The notes under the pieces are model-generated. The model saw only the letters and a list, made by a program, of their open reading frames with translations. It ran no database searches and was not told the DNA's origin. The position numbers and the translations under genes are program-made. 64,000 bases of DNA from JAIBJN01 sp963847985. GTDB lineage: Bacteria; Actinomycetota; Thermoleophilia; Gaiellales; Gaiellaceae. The DNA lies in NCBI GenBank assembly GCA_963847985.1, contig CAWKBS010000002.1:177713-241712 (forward strand). The letters are read 5' to 3'. Positions 8,633 through 17,285 of the stretch are shown here, one piece after another (positions within the stretch are counted from its first letter, which is position 1; the number at the start of each line of letters is the position of its first letter).

Positions 8633-10945
8633 CTACCCGAGCCGGCGCAGAGCGTCGCCGAGCGACTGGCGCGTGGTCAGCACGCCCGCGAAGAGGTCGC
8701 CGTGGCTTTGCACGCGGGCGAGCACGGCCTCCATCGTGAACGCGGCCGGGTCGAGCTCCTCCGTCACCTCGTCCCAGCGGAGGGGCGTCGAGACGGGCGC
8801 TCCCGGCCCGGGGCGGACGGAGTAGGCGCTGGCGATCGTCTTGCCCTCGCCGTTCTGGTTCGCATCGATCAGCACGCCGCGGCGCTTCGCCTTCGCCCAC
8901 TCGGTCGTGACCAGCCCGCGGTGGAGGCGCTCGAGCGTGCCCGCGACGATCTCGGCGAATTCGCGGGTCCTGCCGTAGGTGTACCGCCGCGCCACCGGCA
9001 CGAGCACGTGGAAGCCGTCCGCGCCGCTCGTCTTCGGGAAGCCCTCGAGCTGCAGCGTGTCGAGTACCTCCTTGATCAGGAGCGCCACCCGAACGACCTC
9101 CGGGAAGCCGACGTCGGGCGAGGGATCGAGGTCGAAGAGCACCCAGTCGGGCCGGTCGGGCTTGTCGACCCCCGAGTACCAGGTGTTCATGTCGATGCAG
9201 CCCATGTTCGCCATCCAGAGGAGCGCGAGCTCGTCGTCGACGAGCGGGTAGCGGAGCGTCCGCTTCTCCCGGGTGGCGCGCGAGGTCGACCGGTACTCGA
9301 AGGTGCGGATCCACTCGGGCATGTGCGAGGGCGCGTCCTTCTGGAAGAAGTGCTTGCCCTGCCAGCCGTCGGGATAGCGCTTCATCGTGAACGGACGGCC
9401 GCGCAGGTGCGGGACGAGCACGGGGGCGACCTCGCGGTAGTAGGCGATCAGGTCGCCCTTCGTGATCCCCTCCTCGGGCCAGAAGGGCTTGTCCAGGTTG
9501 GACAGCTTGAGAACCCGCTTGCCGCGGCGGATCTCGGTCGGAAGCGGCTCTTCGCGGCGCACCTCTTCCGGCTCCTTGTCCTCACGGAGCCCCTTGTAAA
9601 CCGGCGCGCGCAGGCGGCGGTCGTGCGTCCACTCGGCGAAACCGACCTCGGCGACGAGCTTCGGCTCGACCCAGACGACGTCAGCCTTCCGGATCTTCGG
9701 CATTGCCGGGACCTCGGCGAAAGGGCAGGTCGACGTCTCGAGCGGCCGCAGACGCGCGAGCAGCCGCTCGATCTCGTCCTCCGTGAAGCCCGTTCCGGCG
9801 TTCCCGACGTAGACGAGTCGGCCACTCTCCACGACACCGAGGACGAGCGAGCCCAGCGTGTTCGAACGCCGGCCCTTGCCCTTCGTGAAGCCGGCGACGA
9901 CGAACTCCTGCTCCAGGTGGGTCTTGACCTTCAGCCAGTCGCGGCTGCGCCGGCCCGGCTGGTAGCGGGATTCCGCCTTCTTGGCGACGATCCCCTCGAG
10001 CCCCTGCGCCTTGGCCGCCGCGAAGAGCGCCACGCCGTCGTCGAAGGCCTCGGACAGGCGGACGGCGTCGCCGCGGGGGTCGAGGAGCTGCTCCAGGCGC
10101 TTGCGGCGCTCGGTCAGCGGGAGCCCGACCAACGGCTCCCCGTCTGCCTCGAGCACGTCGAAAGCGTAGTAGACGAGCGGGCCTGAGCCCTGCTGCATCA
10201 CGCTGAAGCTCGCACGGCCCTGCTCGTCGAGCGCGCAGACCTCCCCGTCGAGCACGCAGTCGGGCGTGCGAACCGCGCGCTCGAGCGCCCGGGCGACAAC
10301 GGCGAACCGTTCGCTCAGGTCGTTGCCGCGGCGGCTGACCAGCGTCACCTCGCCGCCGGAGACGGTGGCGAGCGCTCGGTAGCCGTCCCACTTCACCTCG
10401 TAGAGCCAGCCGTCTCCCGTCGGCACGGCCCGCTCCAGGGTGGCCAGCATGGGCTCGTACCGCCTCGACACGCTGGGCCCCGCCGAGCCGTCCTGCTTGC
10501 GGAGCAGGAGCCAGTTCTTCTCGTCGCCGTCGAGCCTCGCCGGCACGAGCGTCCAGAGGCCCCGGAGCCGCTCGCCGGCGAGCCGGACGGTCAGGCCGCC
10601 GTCGGGCTTCTCCTCGACGAGCTCGTAGGTCCCGCGGTCCCAGATCTCGACGGTGCCGGCCCCGTACTGGCCCGCCGGGATCTCACCCTCGAACCCCGCA
10701 TAGTCGAGCGGGTGGTCCTCGACGTGGACCGCGAGGTGGCGCTGACCGGGCTCGAGCGGGATCCCCTTGGGAACGGCCCAGCTCGCCAGGGCGCCGCCGC
10801 GCTCGAGGCGGAAGTCGTAGTGGAGCCGGCGCGCGTCGTGGCGCTGGACGACGAAGACGGGCTTCTCCGACGCACCGGAGCCGCCGAACGGCTCGGGGGT
10901 CGCGCTCCTGCTTCGCTTGCGCTCGTACTCACGCAGCCGCGCCAT
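8633..10945 (-). CDS. ligD: Multifunctional non-homologous end-joining DNA ligase LigD
   Basis: The 770-residue protein repairs double-strand breaks with Ku. The N-terminal 3'-phosphoesterase domain has QRHDARRLHYDFRLE and HVEDHPLDYAGFEGEIP. The ATP-dependent ligase domain has its nucleotidyl lysine in EVKWDGYRAL and a later DWLKVKT motif. The C-terminal primase-polymerase domain (from about residue 470) has LSNLDKPFWP and the catalytic Asp pair in FDLDPSP. The order phosphoesterase-ligase-polymerase is that of Pseudomonas LigD; mycobacterial LigD is polymerase-phosphoesterase-ligase. No ku gene is in the window. The 114 bp upstream to accA hold nothing I recognise. Confidence 0.93.
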   Translation of the reverse strand: MARLREYERKRSRSATPEPFGGSGASEKPVFVVQRHDARRLHYDFRLERGGALASWAVPKGIPLEPGQRHLAVHVEDHPLDYAGFEGEIPAGQYGAGTVEIWDRGTYELVEEKPDGGLTVRLAGERLRGLWTLVPARLDGDEKNWLLLRKQDGSAGPSVSRRYEPMLATLERAVPTGDGWLYEVKWDGYRALATVSGGEVTLVSRRGNDLSERFAVVARALERAVRTPDCVLDGEVCALDEQGRASFSVMQQGSGPLVYYAFDVLEADGEPLVGLPLTERRKRLEQLLDPRGDAVRLSEAFDDGVALFAAAKAQGLEGIVAKKAESRYQPGRRSRDWLKVKTHLEQEFVVAGFTKGKGRRSNTLGSLVLGVVESGRLVYVGNAGTGFTEDEIERLLARLRPLETSTCPFAEVPAMPKIRKADVVWVEPKLVAEVGFAEWTHDRRLRAPVYKGLREDKEPEEVRREEPLPTEIRRGKRVLKLSNLDKPFWPEEGITKGDLIAYYREVAPVLVPHLRGRPFTMKRYPDGWQGKHFFQKDAPSHMPEWIRTFEYRSTSRATREKRTLRYPLVDDELALLWMANMGCIDMNTWYSGVDKPDRPDWVLFDLDPSPDVGFPEVVRVALLIKEVLDTLQLEGFPKTSGADGFHVLVPVARRYTYGRTREFAEIVAGTLERLHRGLVTTEWAKAKRRGVLIDANQNGEGKTIASAYSVRPGPGAPVSTPLRWDEVTEELDPAAFTMEAVLARVQSHGDLFAGVLTTRQSLGDALRRLG

Positions 10946-11059
10946 CCCGGAAGCATGCCCGGATTCGCCTGGCTACACCGCTTCTGCTGCCCTCAGGCAA
11001 CCGCTTTCGAACGTCGGGGATAACCCTGTGGACGCTGTGGATTGCCGGGCTCTCGACCT

Positions 11060-12010
11060 CTAGTCGAGGTAGACCCCGAGCGTCCGGAACCGGCGTCGCC
11101 GCAGGCGTCGGCGCTCGTCGCCATCGAGGGGCCCGACCTCGGCCAGGGATGCCTTGAGAGCGTCGGCGAGGAGCCCGGCTGCCTCGTCGTGGCTCGTGTG
11201 GGCCCCGCCGGGAGGCTCGGGCACGATCCCGTCGACCACGCCCAGCTCGAGACAGTGGCCGGCATCCGGCTTGAACGCGGCGGCCGCCTTCTTCGCCTCG
11301 CCGGCGTCCCGCCAGAGGATCGCCGCGCATCCCTCGGGCGAGATGACGGAGTAGATGGCGTTCTCCTGCATGAGCACCCGGTCGGCCACCGCGATCGCAA
11401 CCGCGCCGCCGGAACCGCCTTCGCCGATCACGCAGGTGACGGTGGGGACCCCGAGCCTGACCATGGCGAGCTGGCAGCGGGCGATCCAGCCGCCCTGCCC
11501 GTGCTGCTCGGCGGTGACGCCGGGGTAGGCACCGGGAGTGTCCACCAGCGTGACGAACGGGAAACCGTGGCGATCGGCGAGCTCCATCGCCCGCATCGCC
11601 TTGCGGTAGCCCTCGGGGTACGTCATGCCGAAGTTCCGGTGCGTGCGCTCGCGGATGTCCCGCCCCTTCTGATGCCCGACGAGGACGACCGTCCGGCCGT
11701 CGAAGCGGGCGAGCCCGGCAACGATGGCAGGGTCGTCGGCGAACGCGCGGTCGCCGTGGAGCTCGACGAAGTCCTCACACATCCGCTCGACGTAGTCGAG
11801 CGTGTACGGGCGGTCCTGGTGACGTGCGAGCTCGACCGCATGCCAGACCTCGTCCTCGGTCGGCTCCGAGCCGATGCGGTCGAGCTGGCGCTTCAGCCGC
11901 GACATCTCGCCGGAGACCCCCACGCCGCGCAGGAGCGGCAGGTCGCGCAGCTTCGCCAGCCGCTCCTTCAGCTTGAGCTGCTCCACCTGGCTCGACGGCG
12001 TCTCGGTCAC
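11060..12010 (-). CDS. accA: Acetyl-CoA carboxylase carboxyltransferase subunit alpha
   Basis: AccA and AccD form the carboxyltransferase that moves CO2 from biotin to acetyl-CoA, giving malonyl-CoA for fatty-acid synthesis. The 316-residue product shows the family core: MTYPEGYRKAMRAM, TLVDTPGAYPG, IGEGGSGGAVAIAVADRV and SVISPEGCAAILWRD. I place the start at GTG 12010 (VTETPSSQVEQLKLKERL), 4 nt after the accD stop; the longer upstream reading has no family similarity. AccA is the last gene of the minus-strand lipid cluster. AccB and AccC are not in the window, but the biotin ligase BirA is encoded 7.4 kb away. Confidence 0.93.
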   Translation of the reverse strand: MTETPSSQVEQLKLKERLAKLRDLPLLRGVGVSGEMSRLKRQLDRIGSEPTEDEVWHAVELARHQDRPYTLDYVERMCEDFVELHGDRAFADDPAIVAGLARFDGRTVVLVGHQKGRDIRERTHRNFGMTYPEGYRKAMRAMELADRHGFPFVTLVDTPGAYPGVTAEQHGQGGWIARCQLAMVRLGVPTVTCVIGEGGSGGAVAIAVADRVLMQENAIYSVISPEGCAAILWRDAGEAKKAAAAFKPDAGHCLELGVVDGIVPEPPGGAHTSHDEAAGLLADALKASLAEVGPLDGDERRRLRRRRFRTLGVYLD

Positions 12011-12014
12011 GTGA

Positions 12015-12869
12015 TCACTGCGCCTGCACGAACATGGCCAGGAGACGGCCGACGAACGGCCGCAGCTCGGCGCGCGGGACGATCGCGTCCACGTGCCCGA
12101 AGCGGGCGTTCGACTCGGCCAGGCCGAAGTCGTCGGGGAGCTTCTCGCGGGTCGTCTGCTGCACCACACGAGGCCCGGTGAAGGCAAGCAGGGCGCCCGG
12201 CTCCGACACGATCACGTCCCCCAGGCTCGCGAAGCTCGCAAGCACGCCGGCCGTGGTCGGGTGCGTCATGACGGAGATGAACGCGCAGCGCGCCTCCTGG
12301 AGCTCGTCCACCGCGCAGACCGTCTTGGGAAGCTGCATGAGCGAGAGGATCCCCTCCTGCATGCGCGCGCCGCCCGAGGCCGTGACGCAGACGAGCGGAA
12401 CGTGGCGCTTCCCCGCCCGATCGCACGCCCGCGCGAACTTCTCGCCCACCGTGCTGCCCATCGAGCCGCCCATGAAGGCAAAGTCCATGACCGCCAGCTC
12501 ACAGGGGCGCCGCTCGATCGCGGCCGCGCCGGCGATGATCGCGTCCCCGAGCCCGGTGGCCACCTCCGCCTCGGCCAGGCGGTCGGTGTATGCCCGCAGG
12601 TCGAAGAAGGAGAGCGGATCGGCCGAGCGCAGACCCGCGTCCTCCTCCACGAAGGTGCCGCGGTCGGCGAGCTGGGCGACTCGCTCCCGCGCGCGGACGG
12701 GGAAGTGGTGGCCGCACTGGGGACAGACGCGCAGCGTCTGCTCGAGCTCGTCGTCGCGGTAGTGCGAGTGACAGCGGGGGCAGGTGTTCGGGTGCCGCTT
12801 CCCGTCGTCCGCGGGGGCAGCCTCACGGTTCTCGACGGTCACGTCGACGCGGCTCTCCATGCGCGCCAT
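12015..12869 (-). CDS. accD: Acetyl-CoA carboxylase carboxyltransferase subunit beta
   Basis: This is the zinc-ribbon subunit of acetyl-CoA carboxyltransferase, 284 residues from ATG 12869 (MARMESRVDV; 12860 is an alternative). The N-terminal C4 zinc ribbon is CPRC...CPQC. Crotonase-like core motifs follow: MDFAFMGGSMGSTVGEK, VTASGGARMQEG, HPTTAGVLASFA and AFTGPRVVQQT. It is coupled to accA downstream and follows the arginase-like gene by about 30 nt on the same strand. Separate accD and accA genes are the bacterial multi-subunit type, unlike the fused acyl-CoA carboxylases common in mycobacteria and Streptomyces. Confidence 0.93.
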   Translation of the reverse strand: MARMESRVDVTVENREAAPADDGKRHPNTCPRCHSHYRDDELEQTLRVCPQCGHHFPVRARERVAQLADRGTFVEEDAGLRSADPLSFFDLRAYTDRLAEAEVATGLGDAIIAGAAAIERRPCELAVMDFAFMGGSMGSTVGEKFARACDRAGKRHVPLVCVTASGGARMQEGILSLMQLPKTVCAVDELQEARCAFISVMTHPTTAGVLASFASLGDVIVSEPGALLAFTGPRVVQQTTREKLPDDFGLAESNARFGHVDAIVPRAELRPFVGRLLAMFVQAQ

Positions 12870-12900
12870 CTTACGGGGTCGGTCGTTCCCGCCCAGCCGC

Positions 12901-13683
12901 TCAGAGCCCGAGCGCGGCCGCGAGCCGGACAACCGGCGCCACGTTCTCGGGGGCGGGCCCGAGCCCCGTCACCCCGACGCCGGCAACCGGGCGCTCTCCG
13001 GCGATCCGGCGGAGCAGGGCGGCCGCCTCGACGACCGTGAAGCCGCCCGGCTCGGGCATGAAGCAGACGACGTCGTCGTCGGGATCGAGGACGTCCACGT
13101 CGAACGCGACGTACACGGCGTCGGCGTCCTCGAGCGCTCCGTCCAGGCTCTCGACTCCCGCGCGCAGCCCACTCGCCGCAATGAACTCGACCTCGGGCGG
13201 ATCGAGGTTCCGCGCACCCACGAGCACGGCGTCGGCGGGGTGCACGGTGCCCGAGTCGAGCAGCATCCGGAACGGCATCCCCCACTGGTTCCCGCTCGGA
13301 GAGCTCTCCGGCGTGTTGAGGTCGCCGTGCGCATCGAACCAGACGACCGCAAGCCGCCCGTGCCGCGTGGCCAGGCCCTCGACCGCACCGACGTGCGAGC
13401 AGCAGCAGCCGCCGAGGACGACGGGCCGGTCGGGAAGCGCCGCAGCCAGCGCCAGGCTCTGCTCGGTCAGGGACTCTTCGTCGACCACCGCCGTCTCGGG
13501 GTAGGGAAGATCCAGAAAGGCGGCCTCGGCCATCGCCTCGCCTCCTTTCCCCCAGGCCCGCGGGACGCGGATGAGCCCCGCTGGAAACGTCCGCCCGCAG
13601 GAATGGCACTCGTACTGTCCCTCCTCGAGAGCGACGGCGGTCAGCGTCCGGCAGTCGGGGCACTTGGCCCGAAGGCGCGACAT
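12901..13683 (-). CDS. Arginase/agmatinase-family protein with N-terminal zinc ribbon
   Basis: A 260-residue ureohydrolase-fold protein starting at ATG 13683. Residues ~1-35 form a CPDC...CHSC ribbon (CxxC-x16-CxxC), which is not part of classical arginases. The ureohydrolase domain has WFDAHGDLNTP (D, H and D metal ligands), a GNQWGMPFR loop and the FDVDVLDP aspartates. The segment that normally reads GGDHS, giving the first metal-binding His, is instead GGCCCSHVGA. By position Cys replaces that His, although a nearby His could shift in. The substrate is therefore uncertain: arginase, agmatinase, formiminoglutamase-like or a non-catalytic relative. It sits between a HAD hydrolase and accD in the fatty-acid cluster, a context that does not explain it. 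Confidence 0.75.
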   Translation of the reverse strand: MSRLRAKCPDCRTLTAVALEEGQYECHSCGRTFPAGLIRVPRAWGKGGEAMAEAAFLDLPYPETAVVDEESLTEQSLALAAALPDRPVVLGGCCCSHVGAVEGLATRHGRLAVVWFDAHGDLNTPESSPSGNQWGMPFRMLLDSGTVHPADAVLVGARNLDPPEVEFIAASGLRAGVESLDGALEDADAVYVAFDVDVLDPDDDVVCFMPEPGGFTVVEAAALLRRIAGERPVAGVGVTGLGPAPENVAPVVRLAAALGL

Positions 13684-13693
13684 CGCCTGCAGG

Positions 13694-14359
13694 CTACCCG
13701 GGCAGGAGCCGGTCGAGCGTGTCCGGCAGGTTCGAAAGGTCGACGAGCTCGGCCGCGCGAGGCAGCTCGCTCGTCTCCTCGAGCCGGTTGATCCAGACCG
13801 CGGGAAGGCCGAGCTCGTGCGCCGGCGCGATGTCGTGAAAGAGGCTTGCCGCAACGTGGACGTGGTGCCCGACCTCGGGCCGGAAGCGCTCGGTGAACGC
13901 CTCCCAGTGGCCGTGTGCCGGCTTGTAGGAGCCGATCTCGCCGGCCACGATCGAGCCGTCGAACGGGACGCCGATCGCGGCCATCGAGGCGGCGAGGAAG
14001 TCGGCGTCGGTGTTCGAGAGCGGCACGAGCCGCCACCCGCGCGCGCGCAGCTCGGCCAACGAACCGGGCACCTCGGGGAAGACCGGCCAGGACGGTAGGG
14101 AGTGTGCGAGGGCATACCGCTCGTCGTCCCGTAGTGCCAGGCCCTCATGCTCGGCCAGGAGCACGAGGGACTCCTTCAGCACGTCCCGGTAGGGAAGGGC
14201 TGAATCGAGCTCGACCCGCGGCTCGATCTCGTGGTAGCGATGGAGCAGCTCCTCGAGGTCCGCCTCCGGCCAGAGCCGCCCCAGCTCCCGACCGATCCCT
14301 CCGTTCCAGTCGACAAGGGTCCCGTAGCAGTCGAACGTCGCCCAGCGCTCGCTAGTCAG
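13694..14359 (-). CDS. Haloacid dehalogenase type II-like HAD hydrolase
   Basis: This 221-residue HAD-superfamily hydrolase resembles 2-haloacid dehalogenases. Motif I is FDCYGTLVDW, with the nucleophilic Asp about residue 10. Motif II is VPLSNTDADF, the motif III Lys is in GSYKPAHGHW, and HVAASLFHDIAPA carries the late acidic motif. The obvious GTG (14182) would remove motif I. The frame stays open with conserved sequence up to CTG 14359, which overlaps the fabF stop (CTGACTAG) and has AGGAAG 4 nt upstream. I therefore propose a CTG start. The true substrate is unknown; family members act on haloacids or phosphoesters. It belongs to the fab-acc run. Confidence 0.8.
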   Translation of the reverse strand: MTSERWATFDCYGTLVDWNGGIGRELGRLWPEADLEELLHRYHEIEPRVELDSALPYRDVLKESLVLLAEHEGLALRDDERYALAHSLPSWPVFPEVPGSLAELRARGWRLVPLSNTDADFLAASMAAIGVPFDGSIVAGEIGSYKPAHGHWEAFTERFRPEVGHHVHVAASLFHDIAPAHELGLPAVWINRLEETSELPRAAELVDLSNLPDTLDRLLPG

Positions 14360-15608
14360 AGAACTTCCTGATCACGAGGCAGGCGTTGTGGCCGCCGAAG
14401 CCGAAGTTGTTGGAAAGCGCAACGTCCGTCTTCCATTCGCGCGCCTCGTTCGGGATGTAGTCGAGGTCGCATTCGGGATCGGGCACCTCGTAGTTGATCG
14501 TCGGCGGAACGACGTTCCGCTGGACGGCCAGCGTCGAGATGACGGCCTCGATCGCCCCGGAGCCTCCGAGGCAGTGGCCCGTGGCGCCCTTCGTCGAGGA
14601 GACGGGCGTCCGGCGCGCCTTCTCCTCCCCGAGCGCGATCTTGATCACGCGGGTCTCGCTCGCGTCGCCGATAGGCGTCGAGGTGCCGTGCGCGTTGATG
14701 TAGTCGATCTCGTCGGATCCGATGCCCGCGTCGTCGAGAGCCATCTTCATCGCGCGCGCGGGGTGGCGGCCGGTCGGGTCCGGCTCGGTGATGTGCTGGG
14801 CGTCCGACGAGAGCCCGTAGCCCATCAGTTCGGCGTAGACCTTGGCGCCGCGCTTGCGGGCGTGCTCGAGCTCCTCGAGGACGACGATCGCGCCGGCCTC
14901 GCCCATGACGAAGCCGTCGCGCTCGGCGTCGAACGGTCGGCTCGCCGCAGCCGGGTCGTCGTTGCGCCGGGAGAGCGCTCGCATCGCCGAGAACCCGCCG
15001 ATGCCGACCTTCGTGATCCCCGCCTCGGTGCCCCCGGCGAACATGACGTCGGCACGGTCTAGCCGGATCGCGTCCATCGCCTCCCCGATGGCCATGTTCG
15101 AGGCAGCGCACGCGGTGCACTCGGAGGTCAGCGGGCCGCGCGTGCCGAGCTCCATGGAGACCCAGGCGGCGCCCATGTTCGGGATGATCGCGGGGATCGA
15201 GAGCGGGTTGACCCGGTCGGGCCCGCGCTCGAGCAGCTGGTCGTAGCAGTCCTGGAAGCTCTGGAGGCCGCCGATCCCGGTGGCGACCGAGACGCCCGTC
15301 CGCTCGGTCTCCGGCTCGATCTCGAAGCCGGAGTCCTCCTCGGCCATGCGCGCGGCGGCGAGGATCATCTGCGTGAAGCGGTCCATGCGGCGCGCCTTGC
15401 GGTGCTCGATCCACTTCGTCGGCTCGAAGTCCTTCAGCTCACACGCGAAGTGAACGGCGAAATCCGAGGGATCGAAGGCCTGGATCGGCCCGGCGCCGCT
15501 CTTCCCGGCGACGAGGTTCTCCCAGAAGGTCTCGACGTCGTTCCCGAGCGGCGCCACCGCGCCCAGGCCCGTGATGACGACACGCTTGCGTCCGTTCTCC
15601 GAAGCCAT
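14352..15608 (-). CDS. fabF: 3-oxoacyl-ACP synthase II
   Basis: FabF condenses malonyl-ACP with growing acyl-ACP in type II fatty-acid elongation. The 418-residue product has the thiolase fold, with the active Cys in TSECTACAASNMAIG (about residue 165), the first His in NAHGTSTPIGD and the second in STKGATGHCLGGSG. The start ATG 15608 follows the fabG stop by one base (MASENGRKRVVITG). The usual neighbour acpP, expected between fabG and fabF, is absent: there is no room for it. The 3' end overlaps the HAD gene start by 8 bp. Confidence 0.95.
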   Translation of the reverse strand: MASENGRKRVVITGLGAVAPLGNDVETFWENLVAGKSGAGPIQAFDPSDFAVHFACELKDFEPTKWIEHRKARRMDRFTQMILAAARMAEEDSGFEIEPETERTGVSVATGIGGLQSFQDCYDQLLERGPDRVNPLSIPAIIPNMGAAWVSMELGTRGPLTSECTACAASNMAIGEAMDAIRLDRADVMFAGGTEAGITKVGIGGFSAMRALSRRNDDPAAASRPFDAERDGFVMGEAGAIVVLEELEHARKRGAKVYAELMGYGLSSDAQHITEPDPTGRHPARAMKMALDDAGIGSDEIDYINAHGTSTPIGDASETRVIKIALGEEKARRTPVSSTKGATGHCLGGSGAIEAVISTLAVQRNVVPPTINYEVPDPECDLDYIPNEAREWKTDVALSNNFGFGGHNACLVIRKFSD

Positions 15609-15609
15609 G

Positions 15610-16350
15610 CTAGATCCCCAATCCGCCGTCAACGAGCAGCACGTCGCCCGTGATGAACGCGGCCTCGTCGGAGCAGAGGAAGCGTACCGCAGTGGCTACG
15701 TCCTCCGGCGACCCGAGACGGCCGAGCGGCGTGTTCCCGAGGATGAGGCCCGTCTGCTCCTCGGTGAGCACGTCGGTAAGCTCGGTCGTGATGTAGCCGG
15801 GTGCGATCGCGTTCACGCGGACGCCGCGGACGCCGAGCTCGCGCGCCAGCGCCTTCGTCAGGCCGATGATCCCGGCCTTGGAGGCGGCGTAGTTCGCCTG
15901 GCCTGGGTTCCCGTGGACGCCGACGACGCTGGAGAGGTTCACGATCGCGCCCGTCCGGCGGCGCAGCATCTTGCGCGAGACGGCGCGACAGGTGTTGAAC
16001 GTGCCGCGGAGGTTCGTGTCGACGACCTCCTGCCAGTCCTCGTCGCTCATCCGCGCGATCAGCGTGTCGCGCGTGATGCCGGCGTTGTTGACGAGGACGT
16101 CGACGTCGCCGAGCTCGGACTCGACGCGCTCGATCAGCGCCTGCGCCTCTGCGGGATCACCGACGTTCGCGCCCATCGCGACGCCGCCGATCTCCGCCGC
16201 GATTGCCTCGGCGGCCTCGTTGCCCGAGCGGTAGTTGACCGCGACCCTGGCGCCGCCGCGTGCCAGCTCCCGCGAGATGGCGGCGCCGATGCCGCGCGAG
16301 CCGCCCGTGACGAGCGCGACCTTGCCGTCCACTGAGGCGAAGTCGGGCAT
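15610..16350 (-). CDS. fabG: 3-oxoacyl-ACP reductase
   Basis: FabG is the NADPH-dependent short-chain dehydrogenase that reduces 3-oxoacyl-ACP. The 246-residue protein has the Rossmann cofactor motif TGGSRGIG, NNAGITRD, the catalytic Ser in NLSSVVG and the YxxxK pair in YAASKAG. The C-terminal GDVLLVDGGLGI is typical of FabG. ATG 16350 directly abuts the fabD stop (16353-16351), so translation is probably coupled. Its place between fabD and fabF supports FabG rather than another SDR. Confidence 0.94.
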   Translation of the reverse strand: MPDFASVDGKVALVTGGSRGIGAAISRELARGGARVAVNYRSGNEAAEAIAAEIGGVAMGANVGDPAEAQALIERVESELGDVDVLVNNAGITRDTLIARMSDEDWQEVVDTNLRGTFNTCRAVSRKMLRRRTGAIVNLSSVVGVHGNPGQANYAASKAGIIGLTKALARELGVRGVRVNAIAPGYITTELTDVLTEEQTGLILGNTPLGRLGSPEDVATAVRFLCSDEAAFITGDVLLVDGGLGI

Positions 16351-17274
16351 CTAGGCTGCCGAGAGCTGGTCCTTCAGCTTGCGCAGCGACTCCGGGTCGC
16401 TGACGGAGACCGTGCGCAGCGACCGGTCGCAGCGGCGCAGGAGCCCGGTGAGGACCTGGCTCGGCCCGATCTCCACGAACATGCCGACCCCGTCCTTCAC
16501 GAGCCCGCGCACCGCCTGCGTGAAGCGCACCGGCGCGGTCAGCTGCTCGACGAGCAGCGTGCCCATCCGCTGCGCGTCCTCGAGCTTCGCGGTCACCGTC
16601 GACATGAACGGCGGCGTCGGGTTCTGCCACGTCGCCTTCGCGAGGGCCGGCTTGAGCCGCTCGGCCGCGCGGGCCACGAGCGGGCTGTGGAAAGCGCCGC
16701 TGATGCGAAGCTTCACGACTTTGCGCGCGCCCGCGGCGGCGGCAGCCTCGAGCAGGCGATCGACCGCCGGGCTCTCGCCCGAAACGACGATCTGGCCCGG
16801 GCAGTTGTAGTTCGCGGGCCAGACGCCCTCAATGCCGAGGCAGAGCTCCTCGACGGTCTCGTCGGGGAGCCCGAGGATCGCCGCCATCGCGCCGGGACGC
16901 TCGCGCGCCGCCTCGGCCATCGCCTCGCCGCGCTCGCGGACGAGAGCCACGGTGTCGCCGGTTCCGATCGCGTCCGCGGCGACCAGCGCCGAGTACTCGC
17001 CGACCGAGTGACCGATCACGTAGTCGGGCTCGATGCCCAGCGTCTTGACGGCGCGAAGGCAGGCAATCGAGGTGGTGACCAGAGCCGGCTGCTGAAGCTC
17101 CGTGCGCGTCAGCTCCTCCATCGACCCCTCGAAGCAGAGCTTCGCGACGTCGAAGCCCACCGCGTCGGAGGCCTCGTCGTAGGCCGCCCGCGCCTCGGGG
17201 AACTCCGCCGCGATGGCGCGGCCCATGCCCACGTCCTGCGATCCCTGGCCCGGGAAGCAGAATGCGATCTTCAT
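16351..17274 (-). CDS. fabD: Malonyl-CoA:ACP transacylase
   Basis: FabD loads malonyl groups from malonyl-CoA onto acyl carrier protein. The 307-residue protein starts at ATG 17274 (MKIAFCFPGQGSQ) after AGAGGAGCCA. The catalytic Ser is in the GHSVGEY motif, and GAFHSPLV holds the catalytic His. The C-terminal EIGPSQVLTGLLRR is family-typical. It lies 11 nt after fabH and abuts fabG. Confidence 0.95.
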   Translation of the reverse strand: MKIAFCFPGQGSQDVGMGRAIAAEFPEARAAYDEASDAVGFDVAKLCFEGSMEELTRTELQQPALVTTSIACLRAVKTLGIEPDYVIGHSVGEYSALVAADAIGTGDTVALVRERGEAMAEAARERPGAMAAILGLPDETVEELCLGIEGVWPANYNCPGQIVVSGESPAVDRLLEAAAAAGARKVVKLRISGAFHSPLVARAAERLKPALAKATWQNPTPPFMSTVTAKLEDAQRMGTLLVEQLTAPVRFTQAVRGLVKDGVGMFVEIGPSQVLTGLLRRCDRSLRTVSVSDPESLRKLKDQLSAA

Positions 17275-17285
17275 TGGCTCCTCTC

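Noticed and set aside
8633..10945. Complete Ku-LigD repair operon
   Set aside because: No Ku-like gene is present on either side in this window; only ligD is supported.
11024..11043. DnaA boxes between ligD and accA (TGTGGAC, TGTGGATT)
   Set aside because: Each has two or more mismatches and stands far from dnaA; chance matches are likely.
12002..12017. parS site at the accA/accD junction (contains TCACGTGA)
   Set aside because: The outer bases do not match TGTTTCACGTGAAACA. Other CACGTG cores that I noticed also lack the flanks, so no parS is claimed.
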